From Gymnorhina tibicen (lineage: Eukaryota; Chordata; Aves; Passeriformes; Artamidae): 64,000 nt of DNA. Below, piece by piece: positions 32,851-45,400 of the stretch. Positions within the stretch are counted from its first letter, which is position 1. The number at the start of each line of letters is the position of its first letter. Position numbers and translations under genes: made by a program. The notes below the pieces were generated by a model. The model was not told the DNA's origin. It did no database searches and saw only the letters and a list, made by a program, of their open reading frames with translations. The stretch is from assembly GCA_013399875.1 (NCBI GenBank), contig VXAZ01008170.1, positions 868,001 through 932,000 on the forward strand, read 5' to 3'.

Positions 32851-34029
32851 TAACCACTGGAAAAGTGCATCAATCCCCACAGACATAGGGCCAAATCTCT
32901 CCTAGTGGGAAACGGGGAGCAGTCAGACACTGTCATTGGGCATCTGGGAAGACTGGGCTCTTTCTGGCCCCATTTCTCAATACTCACAAGTAGATTTATT
33001 CACGCAGAGGGTTTTACATAGGACCATGAGGAAAGTGTAATTAGCATTGTAAGAGGGGTAAGATGCTGTGCTAGTACTGAGCAGCCTCCTGACATCCTTT
33101 TCCACTTGTTTAGATCGTACTATAAGGAAAAGCTGTAAGCTGTAAGGTAAAGGGTACCAGCATTACCAATAAATGGCCACATTTCACTTCTTCAAGGTGA
33201 GATTTATCTTCTGACGGAAAAAAATGGGGAGCGTGGAGTTTGCAGACCAACTACAGAATTATGTGTCTTAATGCTTCTGTTGCCGAGCTGTAGGTGCTGT
33301 AGCTGAGTTACTGGAGTGTTGTGTTAAACGGGAACATGTACTGGTGCCAAGCCTGCAGTTCAGCAGCATCCACAGCCCCTGCTCCAGAGGGACAGAAGCA
33401 CGGCAGAACAGACTTCTTGAGCTCTGCTGGTAAGACAAAACCTGTCTGTGCTGCCGCCATTCTGTAAATCTGTTTGTCCTGTGGCTCCTGGGAAAAAAGT
33501 CCAAAGGGTGGAAGGTGACCTCCTGGAGAACAGCAGCAGGAAATGACGAGCAGGAAGTAGCAGGATATGGAAGTGAAGAGCTGTGCAGGAGTAGAGCACA
33601 GTCTCCGTCACCTTGCAGGCAGTGTGCCACAGGCCATCTTCACCCACAGAGTCCAGCCAGCTGCCTTTTGTAACTTATGTCCTTACAGAATCAGGACTGC
33701 TGTAGTACTATGCAGCGCTAAGTCCTGGGCAAGAGCAGCTTCCCCAAGCATATGATGGTTTTCTCAATTAATTCTAAACCAGCCCCAACCCCAAATCACA
33801 GCAATCTTTTAACTTCAAAAGCCATTACAAGCCTAATGAAGATGAGAATGTGAGATGGTCACCCAGTTGCTTACAACAGGAAATCCCATTAGAAGTGAGG
33901 GAATTTTTAAGTTATTCTTGGACACTTAAACAGATTCTAGATATTGATAATCCAGGGTGAGCTGGTTCACATACAGAACCACATTTTTAGCTGGTGTCAT
34001 TACCACAACTAGAAAGTTAAAACATGTAA

Positions 34030-36316
34030 TTTATTATCTCCAAAGTTACTACTTATGGGTTTTTTGTGACCTTTCTTTCCAGTAACAAAAAGTAACTCTG
34101 TATCCCGTATACCAAGTCTTTTATTTGGAAATGGAATGCATAAAACAATGACTTGAACAGGAAAGTCTTGCTCATTTTAAAGACTTAAAATGTTCTAATT
34201 CTATATGCTTTATGACTATTGTATAGGGTATCATGAGGTCAGTGTCAAGAAATGCAAGACAGAAACCCAGTAAACTCACAGTATGTAAAGGTGCAAGAGC
34301 AATTTTTCAACAGCTGTGTACAAAAATGAGCAGTGAAACATCAGAAATAGCCAAATATGGTGTTCTGGACTTTGAGAAGCTACTCTAGATGAACCAATGA
34401 CTTGGTTGCTTTGAAATGGCACAAAAAGGGAATGTGCTATATGCATTCTTTATATCAGGAAAACTTTTCACACACATTTAACTTAATGTGAAATATTAGT
34501 TTGCTTAACAGCAAAGAGCTCATTCCAAACAAATTCAAAACAGGTACAAGATACAGCAAATGCAACCCCAGTTTTGCATAGACTTACTTGGGTATGTTTA
34601 ATGCTAAAATCAATAATCTGTAGTTACAATTAACAGCATAAAGAGACTTTAACATGAACAGGAGATAAATATTCATTTCAAGACTCCTTTCCATTGCCAG
34701 CAGTGTGTAAGGAGGACTTCAGCATAGGAAAGACTAGTCTGTGGCAAAACACAATAGGCAGGCACACTCCTTCATCTTTTTGGGACCCAAGTATTTATAC
34801 GTTCAGACTTTTGCAGTATCAGAACTGGATAAAATTCAGTTCGCAAAGTAGTTGCAGACCACAGGAGCTGACCTGTGTTCTTCAAGGTTATTCAAGGAAT
34901 ATTTTCAATTCATGACAAATTGAGGTTAAACAGCCTTGCACAAACAGCATGCAATTTAATAAACTTAAGAATCATTACGGTTTATTTGTAAACTTACTGA
35001 CCAAAGCAAAACTAGGATTGGAAACTACAATTCTGCCTTTTTGATTTTTAAATGCATTTTATTTGCTGCTGAAAGGAATGCACTCTATATTTCCCTTACT
35101 GTTACTAAGAAACTTGCTTTTAAAAATATTTGAAGATTTTAAATTTAAATTTTTTCTAACCATTTTTAAAAGTGGCTTCTAGATATAACCGTGGAGTTTG
35201 GATTTTGGTATAGTAATTCAACCTGATTATTTTTACAAATTTGAAAGAAACAGATCAAAATACTTCCCTTAATGATTCCATTCCCATGGAATATGGATTT
35301 GCGATTGTATGAAAGGTATGAATTGTTCTTTACCAGGCTATTTTCTTTTCTCTGTATCCGTGTAGTTTGTTGAACTGAGCAAAATAATTCCATTTGAATG
35401 ATGTGTGTTTCATCTAAAAAATAGGATGGGGCAGGGAGGGAGAGGGGAAAAGACTGAGGAATTATTCTCTTTGAAACATGACAGAATTGACCTAGTAGGT
35501 CACTGTGGTACCAGATGAAGAAGAATTTAAGAAGCGTTAAGAGACTTTCCCAGCACATAACAATGATTTGCATTACATGAATACCTGCTATGCCAAGAAA
35601 TCAGGTTTGTCAACAATGCAGAAGGATTTCTATAAACTTGCATACATATTGAAAGAAATCATGTTACAGTTTTTTCACACCTTCATTTGTTTTAACAAAA
35701 CTGAAACCCTCTGCCATATTGTGGGCCATGAACGTGGCGGAATTTGAAGTTTAACAATACCATCTGCCTTATCCAATATTTCGAACAATATATTTTTTTA
35801 GCTATGAATTCATGATTTCTACAATTTCCATTATCTCCATGATCAAATGAGAATGATTTGTAATTACCATATAATCCAATATTATACCTTTTATTTTTGA
35901 CAGCCCCCAGTTTGGCAATAATTCTTGATTCTGCTGTAACACAGTGTCTTGTTTTTTCAGTTTTCATAGCCTAGTGGCACGGGCACCACAGTTTCAGTTC
36001 GTGAGTTGTCTTAAAAACACAGATTTGGATCTTAATTACAATGGTCAGGATGCTTAGGTTTCCACTGAAGAGAAGCTGAAATGCAGGAACTTTATATAAT
36101 GTCATCTACCAGACTGTAGGCCTTGTGAGGACAGAAGACGGTCTTGAAAGAGGAGGGTATCAAAACTAGATTTTGGCAATATAGAAGATGTATTGTCCAT
36201 GTAGTTCTGTCATAAGCTTTAAAAATACTCTTATTAAATAAGTTTTTCCTTCCTTAAGACAGGTAATACACAAAGCGAGTAAGTGTCCAGGGGTTAGAAT
36301 CTTCTTCAGTTCTTAG
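34030..36316 (-). other. CLPTM1L: Probable CLPTM1L 3' UTR and downstream flank
   Basis: Repeat-poor AT-rich sequence follows the CLPTM1L stop. Minus-strand AATAAA hexamers that could serve for polyadenylation lie at 35890-35895, 35058-35063, 34981-34986, 34120-34125 and 34030-34035. The true 3' end cannot be chosen without transcript data. Short open frames here have no family resemblance. Confidence 0.5.
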
Positions 36317-36401
36317 TTATTCTCTATGAGCTTTTTTTTTTGACTTTTCTTCGTAAGATTCTCCGTACTCATTTACTCTGCTCTTATCCACAGGATAAAG
36401 C
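36317..36401 (-). CDS. CLPTM1L: CLPTM1L exon 17, C-terminus and stop
   Basis: Reads [20 protein letters not shown], then KKKAHRE and TAA. Acceptor CTGCCAG. The coding end contains a run of ten A that makes a trilysine. Length errors there would shift the last codons. The tail differs from human after EEK. Confidence 0.93.
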
Positions 36402-39400
36402 CTGGCAGAAAAAACCAAATCATTAGTTACATGACTGTCTCCTATCTGAGGGAATTAAGTAGTTCTGTGATGCTTAATTTTAAAGGTCAATTTCTTTGTC
36501 ATCATATTCTCTATTCCCATTTGTGGCAAAACCCAACATCTTGAAAGATTTGTACAGACATATCAGCTTCTTCACAATATGACTTAACCAGTTGTCTCAT
36601 AACAGGACCTCTTAAGAGATGTATCAGCTCCCCTAAAGTTCGGCTGGAGTCTTTTCTCAAGCAATCCAGGATACCTCTCAAACTTGAAACCAGTGCCCAG
36701 CCCCTATCAGAAGCCACTGAACTCTTAACTGCTACAAAAATACCTCAGAAGGGGACCTATTTTACTACACTTTGATGCAATTATATAAACCCCAAAATGA
36801 AGTCTGCAGTTAGTATTAGTGATGACTTAGATGGACATATCTCTGTATTCTGGTATAATGTGAACTTAGCTTAGAATTCTTGTTTGGTCCACATAAAAAT
36901 GTTTATTCTTGGGAATAAGAATACACTTTCTGTAGCTTCACTATGAACAGTATTTCATAAGTACTGCATATAACTTTCTTCCCCATCTGATTTTAGTTAC
37001 TTAAAGAATCTGAAACTTGACAGATACTTAACTTACAAGAGAACCTGATAACTTGTGTTTGCAAACTAGACAAACAGAAAAGCAGAGCAGGGCAGTCCCC
37101 CATCAGACAACACCCTTCACTACTGCCCTGCAGAGCAACTTGGAGAGCATTCAGCATATGCAGATGTGGCCCTCAGCAAGGTCAGAAGCCCAGAACTCCT
37201 AAGTGGGTTTGTGAATAAAAGCTTAGGAATTTCTCTCCTTCCCCTTACTTCAGGTATTTATGTCTCAGGTTTGATTTGTGGTTGGTTTTTGGTTTGTGGG
37301 TTTTTTTTTTGGTTGGTTGATTTTTTTGGTTGTGTTTTTGCTTGTTTGGTTGTTTTGGTTTTGTTTGGTTGGTTCTTTGTTTGGTTGGGTTTTTTGTTTG
37401 GTTTTGTTGGGTTTTTTTTTAACTTCCAAATCTGGTGAAAAGAAGGCTGTTTTGGGGAGGGAAAAGGGGTAACTGACAAAAATTCTGAGTACTGTGAGAA
37501 GAGGAATTTTTTGACTACCCTGTATCATGTCCAGGATTACTGTCAGTTATGGGAAAATGTTTCTGTTCCTCTTATTTGTATTGAGATCTCCTTTGCAGGG
37601 TGCCCTGCTCACCATTCCCTTCACTAGGCATATACATAACTACCATTATCCAGACCATACTATACTATACTATACATTATTATAGTATAAAACATCTACT
37701 TCAAGTCTATCCCAATCTAGAGTTCTTTATAGCAGCAAGGCTACAACCATCTAATAGCATTGTAGAAACTGTAATGAATATTAAAGGAAGTCGTACCATC
37801 TTTGGTAGAGATAGACCAGGAACACAACATCATCTCTAAAGCACGCCAGCCTATGAGATGTTGGCATAGTGATGATAAAAGCAAATATATCATCAATAAA
37901 GGTGTTGAATGCCTACAAATTAAAGAAAAGTATGCTTCAGTTGGCTGTGAAGAAAGGAAGTCATCAGTCATACAAAGTTACAAGCTTCCTATGTTTTTCT
38001 GTAGGAACACAGACTTCTTCCATATTTATAACAACACTTAAAGGTTATGCTGCAAAACTAATTAATGCAAACTTAAAAATGCATTCTTTTAATGAAGACC
38101 ATATTGTCTACTACAGACCAGAAGTTACAAGTAAAAAGGAAGTAGGACTGTTTCAGGTAAATTAGAGTATTTTTATGGGAGGGGAAAAACACAGACTCAA
38201 TTTCAGAGAAATCTTCAAAAGAAACTGGAAAAACCCCCACACTTTTGTTCATTCATTACTCAAATGACAAGACTTACAAAATGTCACTTCACTTTCGTTT
38301 TCTGTAGAAATTTGTGTAAAATTTGTTCATTTATTGCTCTTAAGAAGATTAACTTGATAGCTTTGGAAAGATTTCAGAGTATTTTCAGTGCTTTTCTGGA
38401 AGTAACCATGTCTTGAATAAGGGATGGATAGTTTTCTACATCATTTCCAATCAATGAGACATACTATAGGCTCTGTTTCTGCAGCAATAATGAAAGGTAA
38501 ATTAACAGAAAAGCAACTTCTCTGGATCTGGCTCTCGCCTACATAGGGAGGCTGCACACATCAACTCTTACAGTGCACCAACTCTAGTGCTCATATGTTG
38601 CAATAAAATGTTCCAACTCACTAAAAACATCGGGAAACAAATCCAGCAAAGAATATTCACTGTTGGGTTAACAAACTGAGTCAGTAACATGGCTCCTTTC
38701 AGTTTTAGCAGCTGTACATTAATCCATACCATAAGAAGGGGGCAAGTGATATAAGCACAGGATTTACTCTACAAAATGAACCAATGTTTAAATGATGGAA
38801 CAAAACATCAGCAGGAAATGAGGGTGTTGGAGAGGAGAGAGTTCTGATTAGTTACAACAGGAGAGCTCTTTCTGTCAGGTCAAAACAAATCCATCAATCT
38901 GAAGTGACTGAGGAATATGGATGGCACTTCTCAACCCTATGAAAAGATTTGTCATGGAGCAAAAATAAAAACCTTGGCAAGCTGGAAAAGACAGCCTTTC
39001 CAAGTCAACACTCAAGTGAGTGATCCCACAATGACGAAGGGAAGAAAAAGCTAAATGCTCCATCCTTCAGGCACACAGGCAGTCTTCATAAACCACTGCA
39101 AATGAATGCACCAAGGCAGCCCATCCAATAGTGTTTAGACTGGGTAATTTTTTTTTTGAGATTACCTCACTTGAACATACTCCCCATAAATGTATGAAGG
39201 GCATAAACATAAAACCCACAGAAACTGGAAAGACAGAGTTCAAATTAAGGAAAAAAACCCAATGAAACTCTCTAAAACAATGATCACAGATGAGCCCTCA
39301 GACTCTTCTTTGCACTTGAAGTGCGTAAGAGAGCAAGAAACTTTAAATATCCATTTAAAAAAGTAGATTACTCCCTCCAAAGCTCACTAAATTAAACATA

Positions 39401-42400
39401 ATTGAAAACAAAATAGATTTCTTTCTCCATACACACAAGCCTTTGCTGTGGGTAGCCTATGGGATCTAAACAGGAACCCTAAATGCTCTGTAAGAAAAGG
39501 CTATATAGCAAGGTTGTACTGCTTAAAAGGTTACTTGCTTGAAAAACCTCCCTTCGTTATTTATTTAACTGCTGATGTCTCTGCTCAGTTATTATCTTTG
39601 GTGAAGTAAAATAGTGAAATTATTTCACTAATACACCTTTTTCTCCCTCCTCTTAAGAAACATGCTGATTTGCCTGTATATGCCTGAAATACTATGTTTA
39701 TTTTTATTTTTGTCTCTATTTCCACATCAAACACTGTTTATTTGCTATTCTGCTACCAGCTACATTTCAATCTGTTTTCCTAGATGCACCCTAGTTCCTT
39801 AAAACATTAAGGCAGCAGAAAATTGGACTGTTGCTATAGGCTCATAGAAATGGAAAAGCCTTTAAAGTCTCTAGATGTATACATTTTAGTTCTTTTGTCC
39901 CAAATCTTCTGTTCAGAACTGGATACCACTTCTTGAGCAGTTTTTAACACTGTTCCTTTTAAAGTACTGATGTTCTGGAGAATTGTAATGTATCAGCACA
40001 AACTAAAAATGAAAGCATTTATGAGTGGAAGCACAAGTAAAAAGGGTACATGTTGATGGCATCAGGATCTTGATGATCCCAGCACATCCAGCCGGGGTTT
40101 CTCAGGACACAATGATCAGGAAAACAAAGCACAGTACAAAAATCCTAATGACTGAGATTGGTGGAAATGATAGAGTCAAAACACTATCAGCTCTTTAGGG
40201 GTACAAGAACAAAACTAGCATACAGTTGCCAATTGAGGGAGAACTTTGCCTTTCCCTGGGCTTAGAATTAAAAGCCAAACACGGTTAGAGGGGAAAAAAG
40301 GGTTTTACCTCCGTGTTTATTCAAAGACGCTTTGGTGCATCACATCCAGGTAAAAAGCACCCCCGAGTGCACACCGAAAATGCACACCCAAAAGTGCCCG
40401 CCAGGATGCCCACCCCAGGAATGCACCAGGGTGCACCCCCCGAACAATGCACACACACACACACACAAATGCATAGATACAGTTATAGACCTTGCAAATT
40501 AGCATATTTATCAAAGATTCCCCAATGAGAGGCTGAAGAGAAGCCCCCGTCCTGAGGAACCTTTCCCCTGGAGGGGCCTATCTTGGTTTACAGAATGTGT
40601 TCTGGAGAGGACCTTGGTGTCTGGGGCTATCTGACCCAACTGCGAGGTTCCCAAGATGTTTGGTCTCTTGGCTTAACAGAACTTTGGGTCTAAGCTGGTT
40701 ATCAAACTTGGGGAATTACAAGTATGTGGGCTGAAAGCACTAAGGATACATGCAGAGCTGTATGCAAGGGTATATAAAAGGGTATATGAAAAAGCAAAAA
40801 ATCATCACGGCTTCAAGAACATAGGAGACATGGGAACATAGCAGTGGGTGTCCCTTGTTATCCATATCAGCACAAGGAATCTTGACTGGGATACCGGGGT
40901 CTATCACTTTGGTGTTTGAATACTATACAAACCACTTGGACACACAAGTGGGTGCTTGTGGATATACAGCCATCAAAGGGTTAGTGAGTTGATTTTGTTT
41001 TTAAGTAAACTCACCTTCCCCTCCAAGGTCTGCTACTGAGCTTGACTGCAGCACTGCATTATTTCCTACCAGGGCAGTCTAGGCAGTGGGGACACCACAG
41101 TGCAGCCCCTCTTCCCCCATGGAACAACCGCCCTCACATTTGCCCAGAAGCTCACAATCACCACCCTAGCACAGAACAGTGTGTACATTATTTCAGCCTT
41201 GGTAGCTCCTGGAACCTGCCAAAATAAGGTCTTTTAGCATTCCTAACTGTTTCTTGAGAACTATCCCTCGTCAGTGATGCACTGATATCTTCTTAAAATA
41301 ACGCATTTAACTGAGACTGACAAATTTATCTGCAGGACCAACATCTGCAGTCATGCAAGACAGCTGACAGTACAAAAAGCAGTATTATCATCCTATAACT
41401 AGGATGCAAATATTCTCATTATATGGAAGTCATTATGAAAAATGAAAATCAGTGGGGTTTTTTTTAAGGACAGTCGCAAACAAGTTTAGTTCCTAAAAAA
41501 AAGTATGCCATCCTTCAGCTATTTATTATTAGGCTGTTTCTCACAGAAGATAATTTTCAAAATGGCTGCACCCAACTTTAAATTAGAGCTTTACTTACTT
41601 TGTATGTGAAAGCCTTCCATGGTAAGTGTGCAACAGATTTCATCTAGAAATAAAAAATATCAAATTGTAATAAAGTCTGCAAGAAGAGACTAGAAAAGTA
41701 GACTTCTATCACTTTTCAATCTTACCTTGTAGTTTACAAATAGTTGGGGCAGCATAAACAGGAATCCAAAAGCATACACTCCTGAAGAGAAAGTACGGAA
41801 AACAAACAAATGCACAGATGTACATCACACAACTATATTTGCATAATTAGTGATTTGCACTCATTTTTTTCTAAAGAGAGAAGATGTATCTAATTCTTTT
41901 GTTCACTTTGGGTTGATTCTTCTCCCTTTTTCAATCATGGTGATAGCTTAATAAGAAGTTGTTGCTCTGTATTACACTGATCCAAATGACAGAAGTTAAT
42001 ATTTTACTTTTGAGTCTGGCCTCCATTTGAAGAAATATGAATAGAAAGAAGAACGGAAGGGACTCACCATTGACGAAACTGTTAATCAACCAGGAGTACC
42101 AGCTGCAAACAAAGAAGAGAGTACACTTATATTTCTCTTCAGCCAAAATTATAACACATCCTATACACAACTGTACACTGACTACTCCAAGAAACGGCTA
42201 TGTTACAAATTACTTCATGCAAGAACTAAATACCTCACATCTTCCTTGGATTAGGAGGGGCTCCAGAGAAAGTACTTTAAGCAAAGGATGTTCATCAGTC
42301 CATACAAGAAGCTTTGAGAGGTTTATCACCTGTTTTTATAGTTTTACAGAATATTCTAAGACTTCTGTGTCAATAATCAGATAACTAACATGAGATAATA

Positions 42401-45400
42401 CTGTGCACTGAACCCTGACTGTATTAAAGCCTGCAAAGGTAACACTGTATTCTAAATATCAGAGAGACACTTAATATGGCACAGTGAGGGCTTGTCAAAT
42501 TTCAAACAACAAATACCCTTCAGTGCAAACCATGACAGTAGGCACTTAAAAAAAAAGTACATACAAGGAATCTACGTTTTTCCCTCCTTACATCTAATAA
42601 CCCTCCTAGATGTTCAACGGAGCACAATCTTAACAAAATAATGGTAGTGCTACAGACAATGACTGAATTCCGTACCTCTGGTTGCAATCCTGAGAACAGC
42701 TAATAACTGTCATGCTCTGGTTACATCAATTAAAATTAAACTTGCACTGTTCTGTTACTGACACATTAATAGCAACATTACAGTTGTAGCAGCATTTCAG
42801 TAATCTGCAAGCATTTAAAGAATGCATCAGAAAATGCATCCAAGATTAAAGGATAATCCACTACTAAGATTACTTGTTCTGTCACATTTCCTTACCGATT
42901 TAACAATGGCGAGAATTCTATTATATTAATTGTTTTCACTTCCTTAAGCTGCAGCTCATAAAACACCTGGAATATAGTATTTCGGAATACTAAACAAATT
43001 CAAGAATTTTGTCAGAAAAGCAGAATTTTAAAAAGCTGCATATTTGTTAGCTACTTACTAAGGCTAAAATGTTTTGAAAAAACTGCTTTTCTAATAGCTC
43101 AGAAATTGCCCCAGTTTCTATTATGAGTGTTACAGATCATGTATGCAGCAACAGCTTAAAATAACATTAGGGAGAACAACTACTGCTTGTTTTCTCCCAT
43201 CCCATCTGGGCCTAAAGACTACGAAAAAAAATGCCTACAGAGCCATCACCATGCTTGTGTTTACAGATTTTTCCTACAACAAAGTCTCATGGCTGCACAC
43301 TTGCTTGCATCTCTCCAACACAAAATGAACTAGCTATTTTGAGTGCAAGGGGCAAGGGTTTAATTTGTTCATGAAATATTGAGTGTCCAGCTCTTGCTGA
43401 AGTATTACTATGTTACAGGAAGTCCATGGCTCTAAAGGAATAAAGAGCCCTTTCTCAAAAATGCTTTTGCTTGCTTGCCATCCTAGCTATCATATTTAGG
43501 AACAGAGAAGCCTCTTGTTCAGAGCAAATAATTTTGTGAAAGTTTTTGCTTCTCTCTGCAATTGGACAGGTTCAACCACTGAATTCCTTTCATCTCTCCT
43601 ATCACCAGCTGGTCCTCTGAACATCAATGGCAGCTTTCTTCTTCCTCTTCTGATTGACAGCTTGCTCATGTATGCAAGCTATTGAATTCTATACTAAAGT
43701 AACATCAGGTTACTTGTGAAATATAACAGCCTGTTGCTTACAGGATGTTAAAAAACCATCTAGACTCTTCAGAGTCTAGTCTTTAGATAGACAGAACAAG
43801 GAAGTTTACAGTCCCTGGCTTATGAATCAAACTAAAATGACCAATTTCCATAATAATGTAGAAGAAAAGGGAAATATTTCAATTCCATATAAGATAATTT
43901 ATAGAGTTACAGTACCTTTTGTATTTGACATTCAGCAAAGAGTAACCTGCACCTCCAATACACAGTGGATAGAGCAAATATGACAAGTATTTCATAGCCT
44001 AACAGACAAGGAAAATAGTTTGTTAGTTTACGTTTTATATACCTATTTTTCCTGGCATTAAATAGAAGACAGCCACATAATTTTTTCCTGAAAATCATCT
44101 TCTATTCCCAAATGTCTGCTATCATTTCCACTATGCTTCCAGTTCTAGTGGTGGTGGTGAAAGTTTCAAAGCCCAGTTCAGACAAGCAATCATCTTAGAG
44201 CATAGGCACCAAGAGACAGCACAAAGACCGGTGCCTAAAAGTAGCTCCCTAATTAACACCAATGTTGTCACCTGTGCTCAACTCCTTTCAGAAATGAGGA
44301 ACCACAGGAACTTTCCTTCAGTAAAAATAACAAGTACAAATAACAAGTACAAATATCAGCTTTCAAATTTGTGAGTAATAACCCTTTCAGACCTCTCTTC
44401 ATGTAGTCACTTGCAATTCTGCTTCTCAAAGCAATGCTTCAACCAGATTCAACAACCAAAAAAAACCTATTTCGTGGTTTCCTTTCATAAATTATCAGAA
44501 TGAATCCTCATTATCTGATCATCTACACAATGATGATCAACTTGACAACTATGAGAACATGGAAAATACACTTGTAGAAAAAAAGAGCAAAACAAGTCAA
44601 TCAACAGGTCATATACACAGACTCTGTAGGTCCGAAGTCATAGGATTCCCTCTTACCTGGGCATCATATTCCTCTGTTTTCTTTTCAGAGTCATTGTATG
44701 CACCAAACTGCAATACATATGAAAACCATAATCAAGTCAGATTACAGAGGAAAAGCATTTGCTGTCCAACTCCCTACATTAAGCAGGTAACAAAACTTTT
44801 GTAAGCTTCTGTATAGGAGAGTCATACATTTGTCCTGTGCAGCTTTCTAAATACAGGCAAAAAGATTAACCTTTCACCTCATATTTTACATCAAACTTCC
44901 AGGACTTCTTTGCTTAGAAAAATGCTGTTGAGACAGCAGAATTCACAATGCAAAAGCAAAGTCAAGTAGCTACAAATCTGTCAGATAAAGGAAGCATTTA
45001 TTAAAAACCATAACCATGAAGAGGTCAGTTATGGATTATCTCCACATCTCCAGAAATTCTGCCTGCTTGAACACAGTTCCTTGATTACTGACACAAGGAC
45101 AAGCAGATTACTGACACAGGACAAGTCACTCCAGACACATAGATTTCAAGCAGCACAAAACCCCAGCACTTCTTGTGAAGAAAACACTGAAGATCACACA
45201 ACTGTTTCTCCTGCCAACAACATAAAATTTCAATGTAGACTGAACTTCGCCACTGCATGTTCTGCAGTCTCAGCACTTCATTTTTATCCAGAAGAATCAT
45301 CAAAGAATGTACTGTCCCAAGAAAATGTCACATCTTCTGTTAGTTCCACATAGGATAAGTTACACCTACAGGTTCATGAAAAAGCCAGTTTCTTATTTCA

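Larger units (their letters stand above)
26701..34029. other. Intergenic spacer between CLPTM1L and TERT
   Basis: No protein gene recognised. It contains CR1 fragments (27022-27092, 28561-29065, 32358-32850), an ERVL-like LTR (31145-31564), its tail segment (31565-31660) and a perfect 20-base tandem duplication (30883-30922). The remaining parts (27100-28560, 29070-31140, 31670-32350, 32850-34030) show no family I can name. Some could be decayed retroviral internal sequence. The open frames here are short and lack recognisable domains. Confidence 0.65.
36402..44656 (-). other. CLPTM1L: CLPTM1L introns 11 (end) to 16
   Basis: Intron 16 (36402-37796) holds a GT-rich tract at about 37268-37422. 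Intron 15 (37913-41598) holds an LTR-like stretch with a CA microsatellite at about 40285-40960. Intron 14 (41644-41725), 13 (41782-42067) and 12 (42103-43915) show nothing notable. Confidence 0.7.

Noticed and set aside
35166..35573. 135-codon minus-strand frame in the CLPTM1L 3' UTR
   Set aside because: No family resemblance and no splice link to CLPTM1L. Most likely chance in AT-rich DNA.
37258..37528. Open frames of 64-90 codons over the GT tract
   Set aside because: Low-complexity translation of a G/T repeat, on both strands.
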